Below, in pieces: positions 55,500-63,154 of a stretch of DNA of 64,000 nt. Made by a program: the position numbers and the translations under genes. Origin of the DNA: Pseudomonadota bacterium (GTDB lineage Bacteria > Pseudomonadota > Gammaproteobacteria > Burkholderiales > Burkholderiaceae_C); contig JAIUPH010000019.1 of NCBI GenBank assembly GCA_020161065.1, positions 62,001 to 126,000 of the forward strand. Direction: 5' to 3'. How positions within the stretch are numbered: the first letter of the stretch is position 1; each line of letters opens with the position of its first letter. The notes under the pieces are model-generated. The model saw only the letters and a list, made by a program, of their open reading frames with translations, searched no databases and was not told the origin of the DNA.

Positions 55500-56897
55500 T
55501 CAATCGCTCAAGGCGCGGCGCTCGCGCTCGATCAACCGCGCCTGCCACGAGGCCGGCAGCCAGGCCAGCAGGCGGCGCAGGCGCTGCGTCAGCCGCGCGT
55601 GGCGCTGCTGCAGCGCGTCGAGGGCCTGCTCGGCCGCATCCAGGCGCTGCTGCAGCGCGGCCTGGCGGGCCGCCGCGTCGTCCAGCGCGCGCGCCAGGTC
55701 GGTCACCTCGCGGCGCATGAAGGCGCTGTCGAGGTGGCCCTGGGCCAGTGCCTGCAGGCCTTCGTCGGCGGCCGGCGGCGCTACGCCTGTCGATGCCTGC
55801 GGGACCGGCAGCGTCGCGTAGATCTCATTCATCGTCGCCATCATCGTCTCCATCGCCGGCAGCGGCGGCGCCAGCGGCACGCCGCCGTCGTGGCGCCGCG
55901 CCGCGCGCAAGGCCTGGTCGACGCGCGCCGCCAGTTCGGCCGGCGCGATGCCGGGGTCGTACAAGGCGCCGCCGCCGTGGCGGCGCACGCGCTCGGCCAG
56001 CGCGCCGTGGTCGGGCGCCAGCACCGTGAGGCCGCTCATCCAGGCGTCGCTCAAGGCATAGCAATGGCTTTCGGGCATGCCGGGCGGGAACAGCGCCAGC
56101 CGCGCGCCGTAGTGGCGGACCAGCGCCGGCAACTCGTCGGGGCCGAACATGCCGTGCACGCGGATGCGACCCTCGGCGGTCCAGCCCGGGCGCAGCTGGC
56201 GCTCGGTGTAGCCCAGCACGACGATGCGATGCGGCGGCGGCAGCAGCGCCGACAACGCCTCCAGCGCCACCAGGCCCTTGTGCGCGCCGATGGCGCCGAT
56301 CACCGCGACGGCGTACTCGCCATCGGGCGGCGGCAGCGCCACGGCCGACGATACGAACGGCAAGAACGGCACGAACGGCCGCGCCCCCATCGGCACCAGC
56401 CGGCAGTCGAAGCCGGCGCCGAGTGCCTGGCGCGCGTGCTCGACGATGAAGCGGCTGGGCGCCGTGCAGCGCGCCGCGCCGCGCACGAAGGCCAGCCGCG
56501 CGGCGCGTTCGTCGGCGGGCAGCGCCGGGTCGGCGAACCAGATGTCGTGCAGCGTCAGCAAATAGGGCGCGCCGCTGGCGGCGCCGATGCGCGCGCAGGC
56601 CGCGCGTACGGCCGGCACGGTGCCGTGCGCGTGCAGCGCTTGCAGCGAGTGCTGCGCGAGTGGCGCGCCGGGCGCCGCGTCGGCCAAGCCAGCGGCGACC
56701 CAACGCACGAGATCATCCGGCGCCAGTGGCGTGAAGCGCGGCACGGCGCCGGGCCGCTCCAGCACCCACTGCGCCTGCGCGACGTGCAGCACGCAATCTC
56801 CGGGGCGTTCCGCCAGCAGCTCGCGCACGCAGCGCTCGACGCCGCCACCGCCCGGCGGCATCACGTGCAGCACCCGCGGGCCGGCCAATGCGTTCAC
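55500..56897 (-). CDS. Glycosyltransferase with C-terminal coiled coil
   Basis: A 465-aa GT4-type glycosyltransferase. N-terminal Rossmann half has PRVLHVMPPGGGGVERCVRE and PYLLTLHDIWFADPALPADE; the second half has GEYAVAVIGAIGAHKGLVAL and PESHCYALSDAWMSGLTVLA, the nucleotide-sugar site region. The last ~90 residues are a coiled coil (ALDDAAARQAALQQRLDAAE). GTG 56897 overlaps the stop of the ABC ATPase gene (GTGA), tying it to polysaccharide export. Donor and acceptor unknown. Confidence 0.85.
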   Translation of the reverse strand: MNALAGPRVLHVMPPGGGGVERCVRELLAERPGDCVLHVAQAQWVLERPGAVPRFTPLAPDDLVRWVAAGLADAAPGAPLAQHSLQALHAHGTVPAVRAACARIGAASGAPYLLTLHDIWFADPALPADERAARLAFVRGAARCTAPSRFIVEHARQALGAGFDCRLVPMGARPFVPFLPFVSSAVALPPPDGEYAVAVIGAIGAHKGLVALEALSALLPPPHRIVVLGYTERQLRPGWTAEGRIRVHGMFGPDELPALVRHYGARLALFPPGMPESHCYALSDAWMSGLTVLAPDHGALAERVRRHGGGALYDPGIAPAELAARVDQALRAARRHDGGVPLAPPLPAMETMMATMNEIYATLPVPQASTGVAPPAADEGLQALAQGHLDSAFMRREVTDLARALDDAAARQAALQQRLDAAEQALDALQQRHARLTQRLRRLLAWLPASWQARLIERERRALSD

Positions 56898-58096
56898 GAC
56901 CAGCGGTGGTCGAGCTTGACGAAGCCGGTCTCGCGCGAGCGGCCGGCGATGTCGAAGCGCAACTCGACGTGGTCGAACATGCGCATGCCTTCGGGGTCCA
57001 TCGCATGGCTGCGCGCGACGTAGGGCCCGGGCAGCAGCGGCAGCTCGGGCAGCACCAGCGTGTAGGCGTAGAGATGCGGTTCGAGCTTGCGCAGCGCGAA
57101 GCCGTCCATCTCGGAATAGCAGCCGGCGACCGGCGTGCCGTCGAGCCGCACCATGCCCACCGCCACCTGCGGCACGCGGTCGTCGGGCGAGTACACGGTG
57201 CCGCTGACGGTGAGCGTGCCTTTCTCGGGCAGCACCAGCGGCTCGTCGTCGGCGCGGTCGTTGAGCCGCATGCTGCGCACCTGGTACAGGCTGCCGCCGG
57301 CGGCCTGCGCCACGGGCTGCAGCTTGCGCGCCGCGGCGCTGCGCTCGTCGTGCCAGGTGAGGTATTGGCGCGTGACCTCGGCGGCATCGTCGGCCATGCG
57401 CACGCGGCCGCCGTCGATCCACAGCGCCCGCGAGCACAGCTTCTGCACGTGGTACATGCTGTGCGAGCACAGCAGCAGCGTGCCGCCGCCTTCCAGGTAG
57501 CGCTCCATCCAGGCGATGCACTTGCGCTGGAACGATTCGTCGCCGACCGACAGCACCTCGTCGGTGATCAGCACGTCGGGCGTCAGCGCGGTGGCCACCG
57601 CGAAGCCCAGCCGCACCACCATGCCCGACGAGTAGTGCTTGACCGGCTGCTCGATATGGGCGCCGATGTCGGCGAACTCGACGATGCGGCCCACGTGCTG
57701 GCGCGTCTCGGCCGGCGACAAGCCCATCAGCGCGCAGCTCAGGCCGATGTTCTCGCGCCCGGTGTACTCGGGGTGGAAGCCGGCGCCCAGCTCCAGCAGC
57801 GCGCCGACGCGGCCGCGCGTCACCATCTCGCCGCTGCTGGGCTTGACGACGCCGGCGATCACCTTCAGCAGCGTGGACTTGCCGGCGCCGTTGACGCCCA
57901 CCAGCGCCGTCGATTCGCCGCGCCGCACGTCGAAGGAGATGTCCTGCAGCGCCTGGAAGCTGGACGCCGCATGCGGCACGCCGCGCAGCTTGGCCCACAG
58001 CGACGCCAGCTGGCTGGCCGCCGAGGCGTGCACCGGGTAGGCCTTGCCGACCTTGCGCAGCGAGATCAGCGGCGGCTCATCGGGCACGGCACTCAC
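56894..58096 (-). CDS. Polysaccharide ABC transporter ATP-binding protein (Wzt-like)
   Basis: A 400-aa ATPase of an O-antigen/capsule exporter. Walker A is ALVGVNGAGKSTLLKVIAGV, followed by ALLELGAGFHPEYTGRENIG, signature VKHYSSGMVVRLGFAVATAL and Walker B DVLITDEVLSVGDESFQRKC. A Wzt-type C-terminal carbohydrate-recognition domain runs from about residue 255 (SMRLNDRADDEPLVLPEKGT to the end). GTG start 58096 overlaps the permease stop (GTGA). It exports a lipid-linked polysaccharide with the adjacent permease; the C-terminal domain would recognise the finished chain. Confidence 0.92.
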   Translation of the reverse strand: MSAVPDEPPLISLRKVGKAYPVHASAASQLASLWAKLRGVPHAASSFQALQDISFDVRRGESTALVGVNGAGKSTLLKVIAGVVKPSSGEMVTRGRVGALLELGAGFHPEYTGRENIGLSCALMGLSPAETRQHVGRIVEFADIGAHIEQPVKHYSSGMVVRLGFAVATALTPDVLITDEVLSVGDESFQRKCIAWMERYLEGGGTLLLCSHSMYHVQKLCSRALWIDGGRVRMADDAAEVTRQYLTWHDERSAAARKLQPVAQAAGGSLYQVRSMRLNDRADDEPLVLPEKGTLTVSGTVYSPDDRVPQVAVGMVRLDGTPVAGCYSEMDGFALRKLEPHLYAYTLVLPELPLLPGPYVARSHAMDPEGMRMFDHVELRFDIAGRSRETGFVKLDHRWS

Positions 58097-58869
58097 AGCG
58101 CTTCCTCGAAATGCGGCGACAGGCGGCGGAACACCAGCCGCCCCGCCAACAGCAGCGCCAGGCACAGCCCGCCGGCTTGCCACTCGGCGGCGCTGGGCAG
58201 CAGGCGGCCTTGCAGCAGCGCCTCGCGCACCGCCTCGATCAGCACCGCCACCGGGTTGAGCCACATCCATTCGCGCATCCACGGCGGCACCATGCTCACG
58301 GTGTAGAGGATGGGGCAGAGGTAGAAGAGGATGCCCATCAGCGGCACCAGGCCCTGCTCGACGTCGCGCACGAAGACCTGCAGCGCGCCCAGCAGCAGCG
58401 CCATGCCGGTGCCCAGGCAGGCCAGCGCCAGCAGGCCGTACAGCACCAGCGGCAGCCCGCTCCAGTGCAGCGCATGGCCGGTGAAGGCCAGGAACGCCAG
58501 CACCACCGCGAAGCCGGTGAGCTGCAGCACGAAGCTCGCCGCCACCGCCGCGTAGACCACCAGCTCGTGCGCGAACGGGATCTTCTTGACCAGCGCGGCA
58601 TTGCCCACCACCGACATGGTGCCGCGCATCACCGATTCGGAAAACGCCAGCCAGGGCCACAGCGCCAGCGCCAGGAAGACGAGGAAGGGCACCGCCGTCT
58701 CCGGCGGCGGCCGGATCTTCAGCACCGAGGTGAAGACGAAGTTGTAGATCAGCAGCAGCGCCAGCGGATGCAGCAGCGCCCACAGCCCGCCGAGCAGCGA
58801 GCCGGCGAAGCGGTTCGTGACTTCGCGCTGCGCAAAGCGCAGGAACAGCCACCAGGACGAGGGATTCAT
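58093..58869 (-). CDS. ABC-2 polysaccharide exporter permease (Wzm-like)
   Basis: A 258-aa membrane protein with six TM helices. It begins MNPSSWWLFLRFAQREVTNR with FAGSLLGGLWALLHPLALLL (the conserved RYxxS/LG-W-PL region of ABC-2 O-antigen permeases), and has GILFYLCPILYTVSMVPPWM and WMWLNPVAVLIEAVREALLQ near the end. It starts the three-gene minus-strand operon wzm-wzt-glycosyltransferase. The 185-nt gap to the divergent antitoxin gene carries the promoters. Confidence 0.92.
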   Translation of the reverse strand: MNPSSWWLFLRFAQREVTNRFAGSLLGGLWALLHPLALLLIYNFVFTSVLKIRPPPETAVPFLVFLALALWPWLAFSESVMRGTMSVVGNAALVKKIPFAHELVVYAAVAASFVLQLTGFAVVLAFLAFTGHALHWSGLPLVLYGLLALACLGTGMALLLGALQVFVRDVEQGLVPLMGILFYLCPILYTVSMVPPWMREWMWLNPVAVLIEAVREALLQGRLLPSAAEWQAGGLCLALLLAGRLVFRRLSPHFEEAL

Positions 58870-59054
58870 GCGGCGCGGGAACGGGTGAAGACGGGATCGG
58901 CGGGCAAGTCGCAGGGTCGGGGAAGAGCGCCGTGGAACCGGCGGCGCGCAGGCAGCGCGGGCGGGGGCTGCGATGATATCGGCGCCGGCGGTGGCGGCTG
59001 GACGCGCGGTCCGCAGCCAGACTAGACTTGGTCAACTCCGGCGAGGCCCGCTTC

Positions 59055-59291
59055 ATGGCAACCGTCAACATCTACGACGCCAAGACCCGTTTGTCGCAGC
59101 TCGTGGACGAGGCTGCCGCGGGCGATGACGTGGTCGTCAGCCGCAACGGCAAGCCGGTGGCGCGCATCACGCAACTGGCCCCGCCGAAGCGGCAGGTCCG
59201 GTTCGGCGTGCTCAAGGGCAAGCTGAGCATCGCGCCAGACTTCGACGCGCCGCTGCCGGCCGACGTACTGGCCGGCTTCGAAGGGCGCTGA
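59055..59291 (+). CDS. Antitoxin, Phd/YefM family (VapB-like)
   Basis: A 78-aa antitoxin. ATVNIYDAKTRLSQLVDEAA and GDDVVVSRNGKPVARITQLA are the hallmark Phd/YefM fold; the C-terminal tail FDAPLPADVLAGFEGR binds the toxin. GAGG is about 8 nt upstream of ATG 59055, and a TAGACT -10-like box lies at 59023. The stop overlaps the toxin ATG (TGATG). It would neutralise the PIN nuclease and repress the promoter. Confidence 0.93.
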   Translation: MATVNIYDAKTRLSQLVDEAAAGDDVVVSRNGKPVARITQLAPPKRQVRFGVLKGKLSIAPDFDAPLPADVLAGFEGR

Positions 59292-59668
59292 TGCGCCTGC
59301 TGCTGGACACGCAGGTCTTCCTGTGGGCCGTGGCGGGGTCGCCGCTGCTCAAGCCGGCGACGCGCCGCGTCATCGAGGGCGCCGAAGAAGTCCACGTCTC
59401 GGCCGCTTCGCTGTGGGAGATCGCCCTCAAGACCCGCCTCGGCAAGCTGAAGGCCGACCCTGCCGCACTGGCAGCCGCCATCGACGCCAGCGGCTTCATC
59501 GAGCTGCCGGTCAGCGCGGCGCATGCCGCGGGGATCGTGCAACTGCCTTTGCATCATCGCGATCCGTTCGACCGGATGCTGGTGGCCCAGGCCTTGGCCG
59601 AGCCGCTGCGGCTGCTGACGGCCGACGCCGCCCTGGCCGCCTACGGCGAGATCGTGCTGCCGGCGTGA
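59291..59668 (+). CDS. PIN-domain toxin VapC-like
   Basis: A 125-aa PIN ribonuclease of the type paired with Phd antitoxins. Acidic residues: MRLLLDTQVFLWAVAGSPLL (Asp), VSAASLWEIALKTRLGKLKA (Glu), HHRDPFDRMLVAQALAEPLR and LLTADAALAAYG (Asp). It would cleave RNA such as initiator tRNA. Its stop overlaps the glycosyltransferase start (GTGA), so toxin and polysaccharide gene are translationally coupled. Confidence 0.93.
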   Translation: MRLLLDTQVFLWAVAGSPLLKPATRRVIEGAEEVHVSAASLWEIALKTRLGKLKADPAALAAAIDASGFIELPVSAAHAAGIVQLPLHHRDPFDRMLVAQALAEPLRLLTADAALAAYGEIVLPA

Positions 59669-60561
59669 CCACGCCCACGGTCGCCGCCGTGGTGGTGAGC
59701 TACCACCCCGACGCCGGCGCGCTGGCCGCGCTGCTGGCGGCGTTGCAGGCCGCGCCACTGCACGCGGTGATCGTGGTCGACAACGCCAGCCCGCAGCCGC
59801 CGGTGGTGGCCGGCGGCATGCAACTGATCCGGCTCGACCGCAACCTCGGCGTCGGCGCGGCGCAGAACGTCGGCATCCGCGCCGCGCTGCAGGGCGGCGC
59901 CGCCCAGGTGCTGCTGCTCGACCAGGACAGCCTGCCGCAGCCGGGCATGGTGGCGGCGCTGCAAGCCGCGCTGCAGGCCGCCGCCGCGGCGGGGCTGCGG
60001 CCGGCGGCCGCCGGGCCGCTGATCGTCGACGAGCAAGGCCACAGCGACGGCTTCGTGCGCTTTCGCCGCGGGCGCTACGAGGCGCTGCTGCCGGCGGCCG
60101 GCGAGGCCTGGATCGACTGCGACCTGCTGATCGCCTCGGGCACGCTGATCCCGGCCGCCGCGCTGCGGGCCGTCGGCGAGATGGACGAGGGCTTGTTCAT
60201 CGACAAGGTCGACACCGAGTGGTGCCTGCGCGCCGCCGCCGCCGGCTGGCAACTGCTCGGCGTGCCGGCGGCGCGGCTGCACCACCGGCTGGGGCAGCGG
60301 CAACTGCGGCTGTGGTTCTTCGGCTGGCGGCGGCTGGCGCTGCACGCGCCGTTTCGCTACTACTACATGTGGCGCAACGGCCTGCTGCTGCGCCGGCGCG
60401 CCCATGCCACCGCCGCCTGGAAGCGTGCCGATGCGCGGCAATTGCGGTCGCTGCTGCTGTACTTCGGGCTGTTGGCGCCGGGGCGCTGGGCGCGCTTGCG
60501 GATGATGGGGCGCGGCCTGGCCGACGGCTGGCGCGGGCACACGGGGGCGCTGGATCGGTGA
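59665..60561 (+). CDS. Family 2 glycosyltransferase (rhamnosyltransferase-like)
   Basis: A 298-aa GT2 enzyme. VAAVVVSYHPDAGALAALLA, VIVVDNASPQPP, RNLGVGAAQNVGIRAAL and VLLLDQDSLPQPGMV (DxD-like) form the nucleotide-sugar site; ALRAVGEMDEGLFIDKVDTE and WCLRAAAAGWQLLGVPAARL match rhamnosyltransferases of O-antigen synthesis. GTG 59665 overlaps the VapC stop. Likely adds a sugar to a surface polysaccharide exported by the adjacent Wzm/Wzt system. Confidence 0.9.
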   Translation: MTTPTVAAVVVSYHPDAGALAALLAALQAAPLHAVIVVDNASPQPPVVAGGMQLIRLDRNLGVGAAQNVGIRAALQGGAAQVLLLDQDSLPQPGMVAALQAALQAAAAAGLRPAAAGPLIVDEQGHSDGFVRFRRGRYEALLPAAGEAWIDCDLLIASGTLIPAAALRAVGEMDEGLFIDKVDTEWCLRAAAAGWQLLGVPAARLHHRLGQRQLRLWFFGWRRLALHAPFRYYYMWRNGLLLRRRAHATAAWKRADARQLRSLLLYFGLLAPGRWARLRMMGRGLADGWRGHTGALDR

Positions 60562-60584
60562 CCGGCCGCCCTGCAGCGCGACAG

Positions 60585-60590
60585 TAGAAT
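60585..60590 (+). promoter_or_regulatory. Putative -10 box in the glycosyltransferase gap
   Basis: TAGAAT lies 24 nt after the GT2 stop and 43 nt before the next start, in a locally AT-rich patch (TAGAATTTTCGG). It would drive the downstream genes independently of the toxin-antitoxin operon. Confidence 0.4.
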
Positions 60591-60633
60591 TTTCGGTTCT
60601 GCACTCGACGCCGCGCCGGCCGCCTTCCGCACC

Positions 60634-61977
60634 TTGCCCTCTCACGCCTTGCAGCAGCTGGCCAAGCTGCAGTCCTACCGTCGGCGACTGGGTTGGCGTG
60701 CGACCTTGTCGAGGCTGGCGCTGGAAGCCCGGCGCCGGCTCGCGGCACCGGGGCATGCCGAAGCGCCGCCCGCCGCGGCGCCGCGCCTCGGGCCCGACTG
60801 GGCACCGGCCGCAGGGCCGCTGTCGGGCAGGCCATCGGCACCGCTCTTCTATCGCACGCCGCGCGCCAGCCGCCGGCGCGTCACGCTGCTGTGCCAGCGC
60901 ATCGACCCGCCCGGCCAGCGCGATGGCATGCAAGCCGCGTTGGCGCTCGCGGTGCTGAGCGCGAACCGGCTGCAGGCCGACCTGCGCCTGATCGCCACGC
61001 AACAGGCCATCGACCCCTGCGCGCTGAACGAGTGGCTGCGCGGCCAGGGCCTGGCCGTGCAGGGCGAGTGCATCCTCGGCGGGCCGGCGCTGCCGGGTTC
61101 CAGCCAGGAGTTCGATCGCTTCGACGGCGAACTGATGCTGGCGGCCTGCAGTCGCTGCGCCGCCGACGCCCTTGCCGAACTGCCCGTCGAAGACCTGGTG
61201 TGCCTGCTGCACCCCGATGACCCCGGCCTGCGCGACGCCGCGCCGGGCGACGGCGGCAGCGCCGCGCTGCTGGCGCGCACCGACCTGCGCTTCGCGGTCG
61301 GCACGCAGCGGTTCCAGCAGCACCTGGTGGGCCGCGGCTTCCCGCATCTGGCGCAGCAGGCCACCAGCTTCGAGCCGGCTGACCGGCAAGCAGCGGCCGC
61401 CATGCCGCCGCCGCCCGCCAGCGGCCGCGACGTCTTCCTGTTCGAGGTGATGGCGCCGGTCGACCGGCAACGCTTCGCGATCGGCCTGGACGCCATCGAG
61501 CAGGCGCTGGCCCTCGGCGTGCTGGATCCGCAGCGCTGGGACTTCCTGTTCGCGGCGCCAGGCCTGCCGCAGGTCACGCTGCGCCAAGGCCAACGCCCGA
61601 CGTCGCTCGATCACCTCGATGCCGGCGCCGCCTGGCAGGCACGGCAGCAGGCGTTGCTGGCCCTGCGGCTGCCGCCGCCCGGCGCGGCATTGCCGCCGCC
61701 CCTGGGCGTGGCGGCGGAGCACGCCGTCGTCGTGGTTGCCACGGCCGTGCCGGCCGACGCGGCACCCGGCGCGATACATGGCGCGATCCCCGGCGCGATC
61801 CCCGGCGCGCTGGTCTGCGCTCTGCAGCGCGACGCCGTCGTGCAAGCCTTGCGCCAGGCCGTCGAACGGCTGGGCGGCGACGCGCACCCCAGCCGCCGCC
61901 AGCCCGGCGCCGCGCCGGCCCGCGACGACGCGCCCGGCCTGGCGGCCACCGCGGCACTGCTGACCGCGGGCCGCTGA
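60634..61977 (+). CDS. Hypothetical protein, possibly glycosyltransferase-related
   Basis: A 447-aa protein starting with TTG at 60634 (no in-frame ATG/GTG nearby). N-terminal basic helix (LAKLQSYRRRLGWRATLSRL) then ASRRRVTLLCQRIDPPGQRD and GMQAALALAVLSANRLQADL, which resembles the N-terminal Rossmann half of WsaF-like glycosyltransferases. DLVCLLHPDDPGLRDAAPGD and RDVFLFEVMAPVDRQRFAIG follow. No catalytic motif is certain. The last ~100 residues are low complexity with a GAIHGAIPGAIPGA repeat. Its stop overlaps the next glycosyltransferase (TGATG), implying a shared pathway. Confidence 0.75.
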   Translation: MPSHALQQLAKLQSYRRRLGWRATLSRLALEARRRLAAPGHAEAPPAAAPRLGPDWAPAAGPLSGRPSAPLFYRTPRASRRRVTLLCQRIDPPGQRDGMQAALALAVLSANRLQADLRLIATQQAIDPCALNEWLRGQGLAVQGECILGGPALPGSSQEFDRFDGELMLAACSRCAADALAELPVEDLVCLLHPDDPGLRDAAPGDGGSAALLARTDLRFAVGTQRFQQHLVGRGFPHLAQQATSFEPADRQAAAAMPPPPASGRDVFLFEVMAPVDRQRFAIGLDAIEQALALGVLDPQRWDFLFAAPGLPQVTLRQGQRPTSLDHLDAGAAWQARQQALLALRLPPPGAALPPPLGVAAEHAVVVVATAVPADAAPGAIHGAIPGAIPGALVCALQRDAVVQALRQAVERLGGDAHPSRRQPGAAPARDDAPGLAATAALLTAGR

Positions 61978-63143
61978 TGTTCGCCACGCCGATTCCCGAG
62001 CAGCCGTACGCGGACCCCTGGCTCTCGCCGACGCCCGACCGCCTGGCCATGCTCGCCCGCGGCGAGCACCGCGTCGCCTACTACTACGAGGAACCCAACA
62101 CCAGCACCTTCCGCTACCGCGCCTACAACATGGCGCAGTTGCTCAACGCCCAGCCGGGGGCCCACTACTCGGCGAGCTGGTTCTTCCGCCGCGACCTCGG
62201 GGCGACGCACGAGATCGCCGAGCGCGCCGACGTGCTGGTGGTGTGCCGCTCGGGCTACGAACACCGGCTGGTGCGGCTGATCGACCGCTTCACGCGCCTG
62301 GGCAAGCCGGTGCTGTTCGACGTCGACGACCTGGTCATCGACACGCGGCATGTCCACCTGCTGATCAGCACGCTGGGCCTGGACAAGGACGATCCCCGCG
62401 TCTGGGACCATTGGTTCGGCACCGTCGCCCGGTGGCGCGCCACGGTGGAGCGCTGCGACGGCGTCATCACCACCAACGCCTTCCTGGCCGAGCGCATCCG
62501 CGAGTTCACCGGCAAGCCGGCGGTGGTGGTGCCCAACTTCATGAACCGCGAGCAGCTGGCCATCTCGCAGCGCCTGTGGTCGGCCAAGCACGACGCCGGG
62601 TTCGCGGCCGATGGCCTGCCGATGCTGGGTTATTTCAGCGGCACGCCGTCGCACCAGTTCGACTACGCCACGGTGGAGCCGGCCATCGCCCGGCTGATGG
62701 CGCGCCGGCCCACGCTGGGCCTGATGCTGGTCGGCTTCATCGCGCCGGGCCCGGCGCTGGCGCGCTTCGACGGACGCATCCGGCGCCAGCCCTTCACCGA
62801 CTGGATCAACCTGCAGCGGCTGGTGGCATCGGTGGAGGTCAACCTGATGCCGCTGCAGGCCAACGTCTTCACCGACTGCAAGTCGCCCTTGAAGTACTTC
62901 GAGGCAGCCGCGGTCGGCACCGTCAGCGTCGCATCGCCGACGGTCAACCATCTGGCGTGCATCGACGACGGCGTCAACGGCCGCATTGCGCGCGGCCACG
63001 AGTGGGAGCAGCAGATCGAAGCGGTGCTCGCGTCGCCCGACGCCTATCGGGCCATGGCCGAAAACGCCCACGCCGACGCCATCCGGCACCACGCCTGGAC
63101 CGAGCAGTTGCCGCTGCTCCTGCAGGCCCTCGGATGGCGATGA
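61977..63143 (+). CDS. Glycosyltransferase, GT1/GT4-like
   Basis: A 388-aa protein with a two-domain GT-B glycosyltransferase look. YYYEEPNTSTFRYRAYNMAQ and FDVDDLVIDTRHVHLL occupy the N-terminal half; PMLGYFSGTPSHQFDYATVE, VNLMPLQANVFTDCKSPLKY and FEAAAVGTVSVASPTVNHLA mark the C-terminal nucleotide-binding half, with the usual FEAAAxGT motif. It overlaps neighbours at both ends, consistent with stepwise assembly of one glycan. Confidence 0.88.
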   Translation: MFATPIPEQPYADPWLSPTPDRLAMLARGEHRVAYYYEEPNTSTFRYRAYNMAQLLNAQPGAHYSASWFFRRDLGATHEIAERADVLVVCRSGYEHRLVRLIDRFTRLGKPVLFDVDDLVIDTRHVHLLISTLGLDKDDPRVWDHWFGTVARWRATVERCDGVITTNAFLAERIREFTGKPAVVVPNFMNREQLAISQRLWSAKHDAGFAADGLPMLGYFSGTPSHQFDYATVEPAIARLMARRPTLGLMLVGFIAPGPALARFDGRIRRQPFTDWINLQRLVASVEVNLMPLQANVFTDCKSPLKYFEAAAVGTVSVASPTVNHLACIDDGVNGRIARGHEWEQQIEAVLASPDAYRAMAENAHADAIRHHAWTEQLPLLLQALGWR

Positions 63144-63154
63144 GGACCCCCGAC

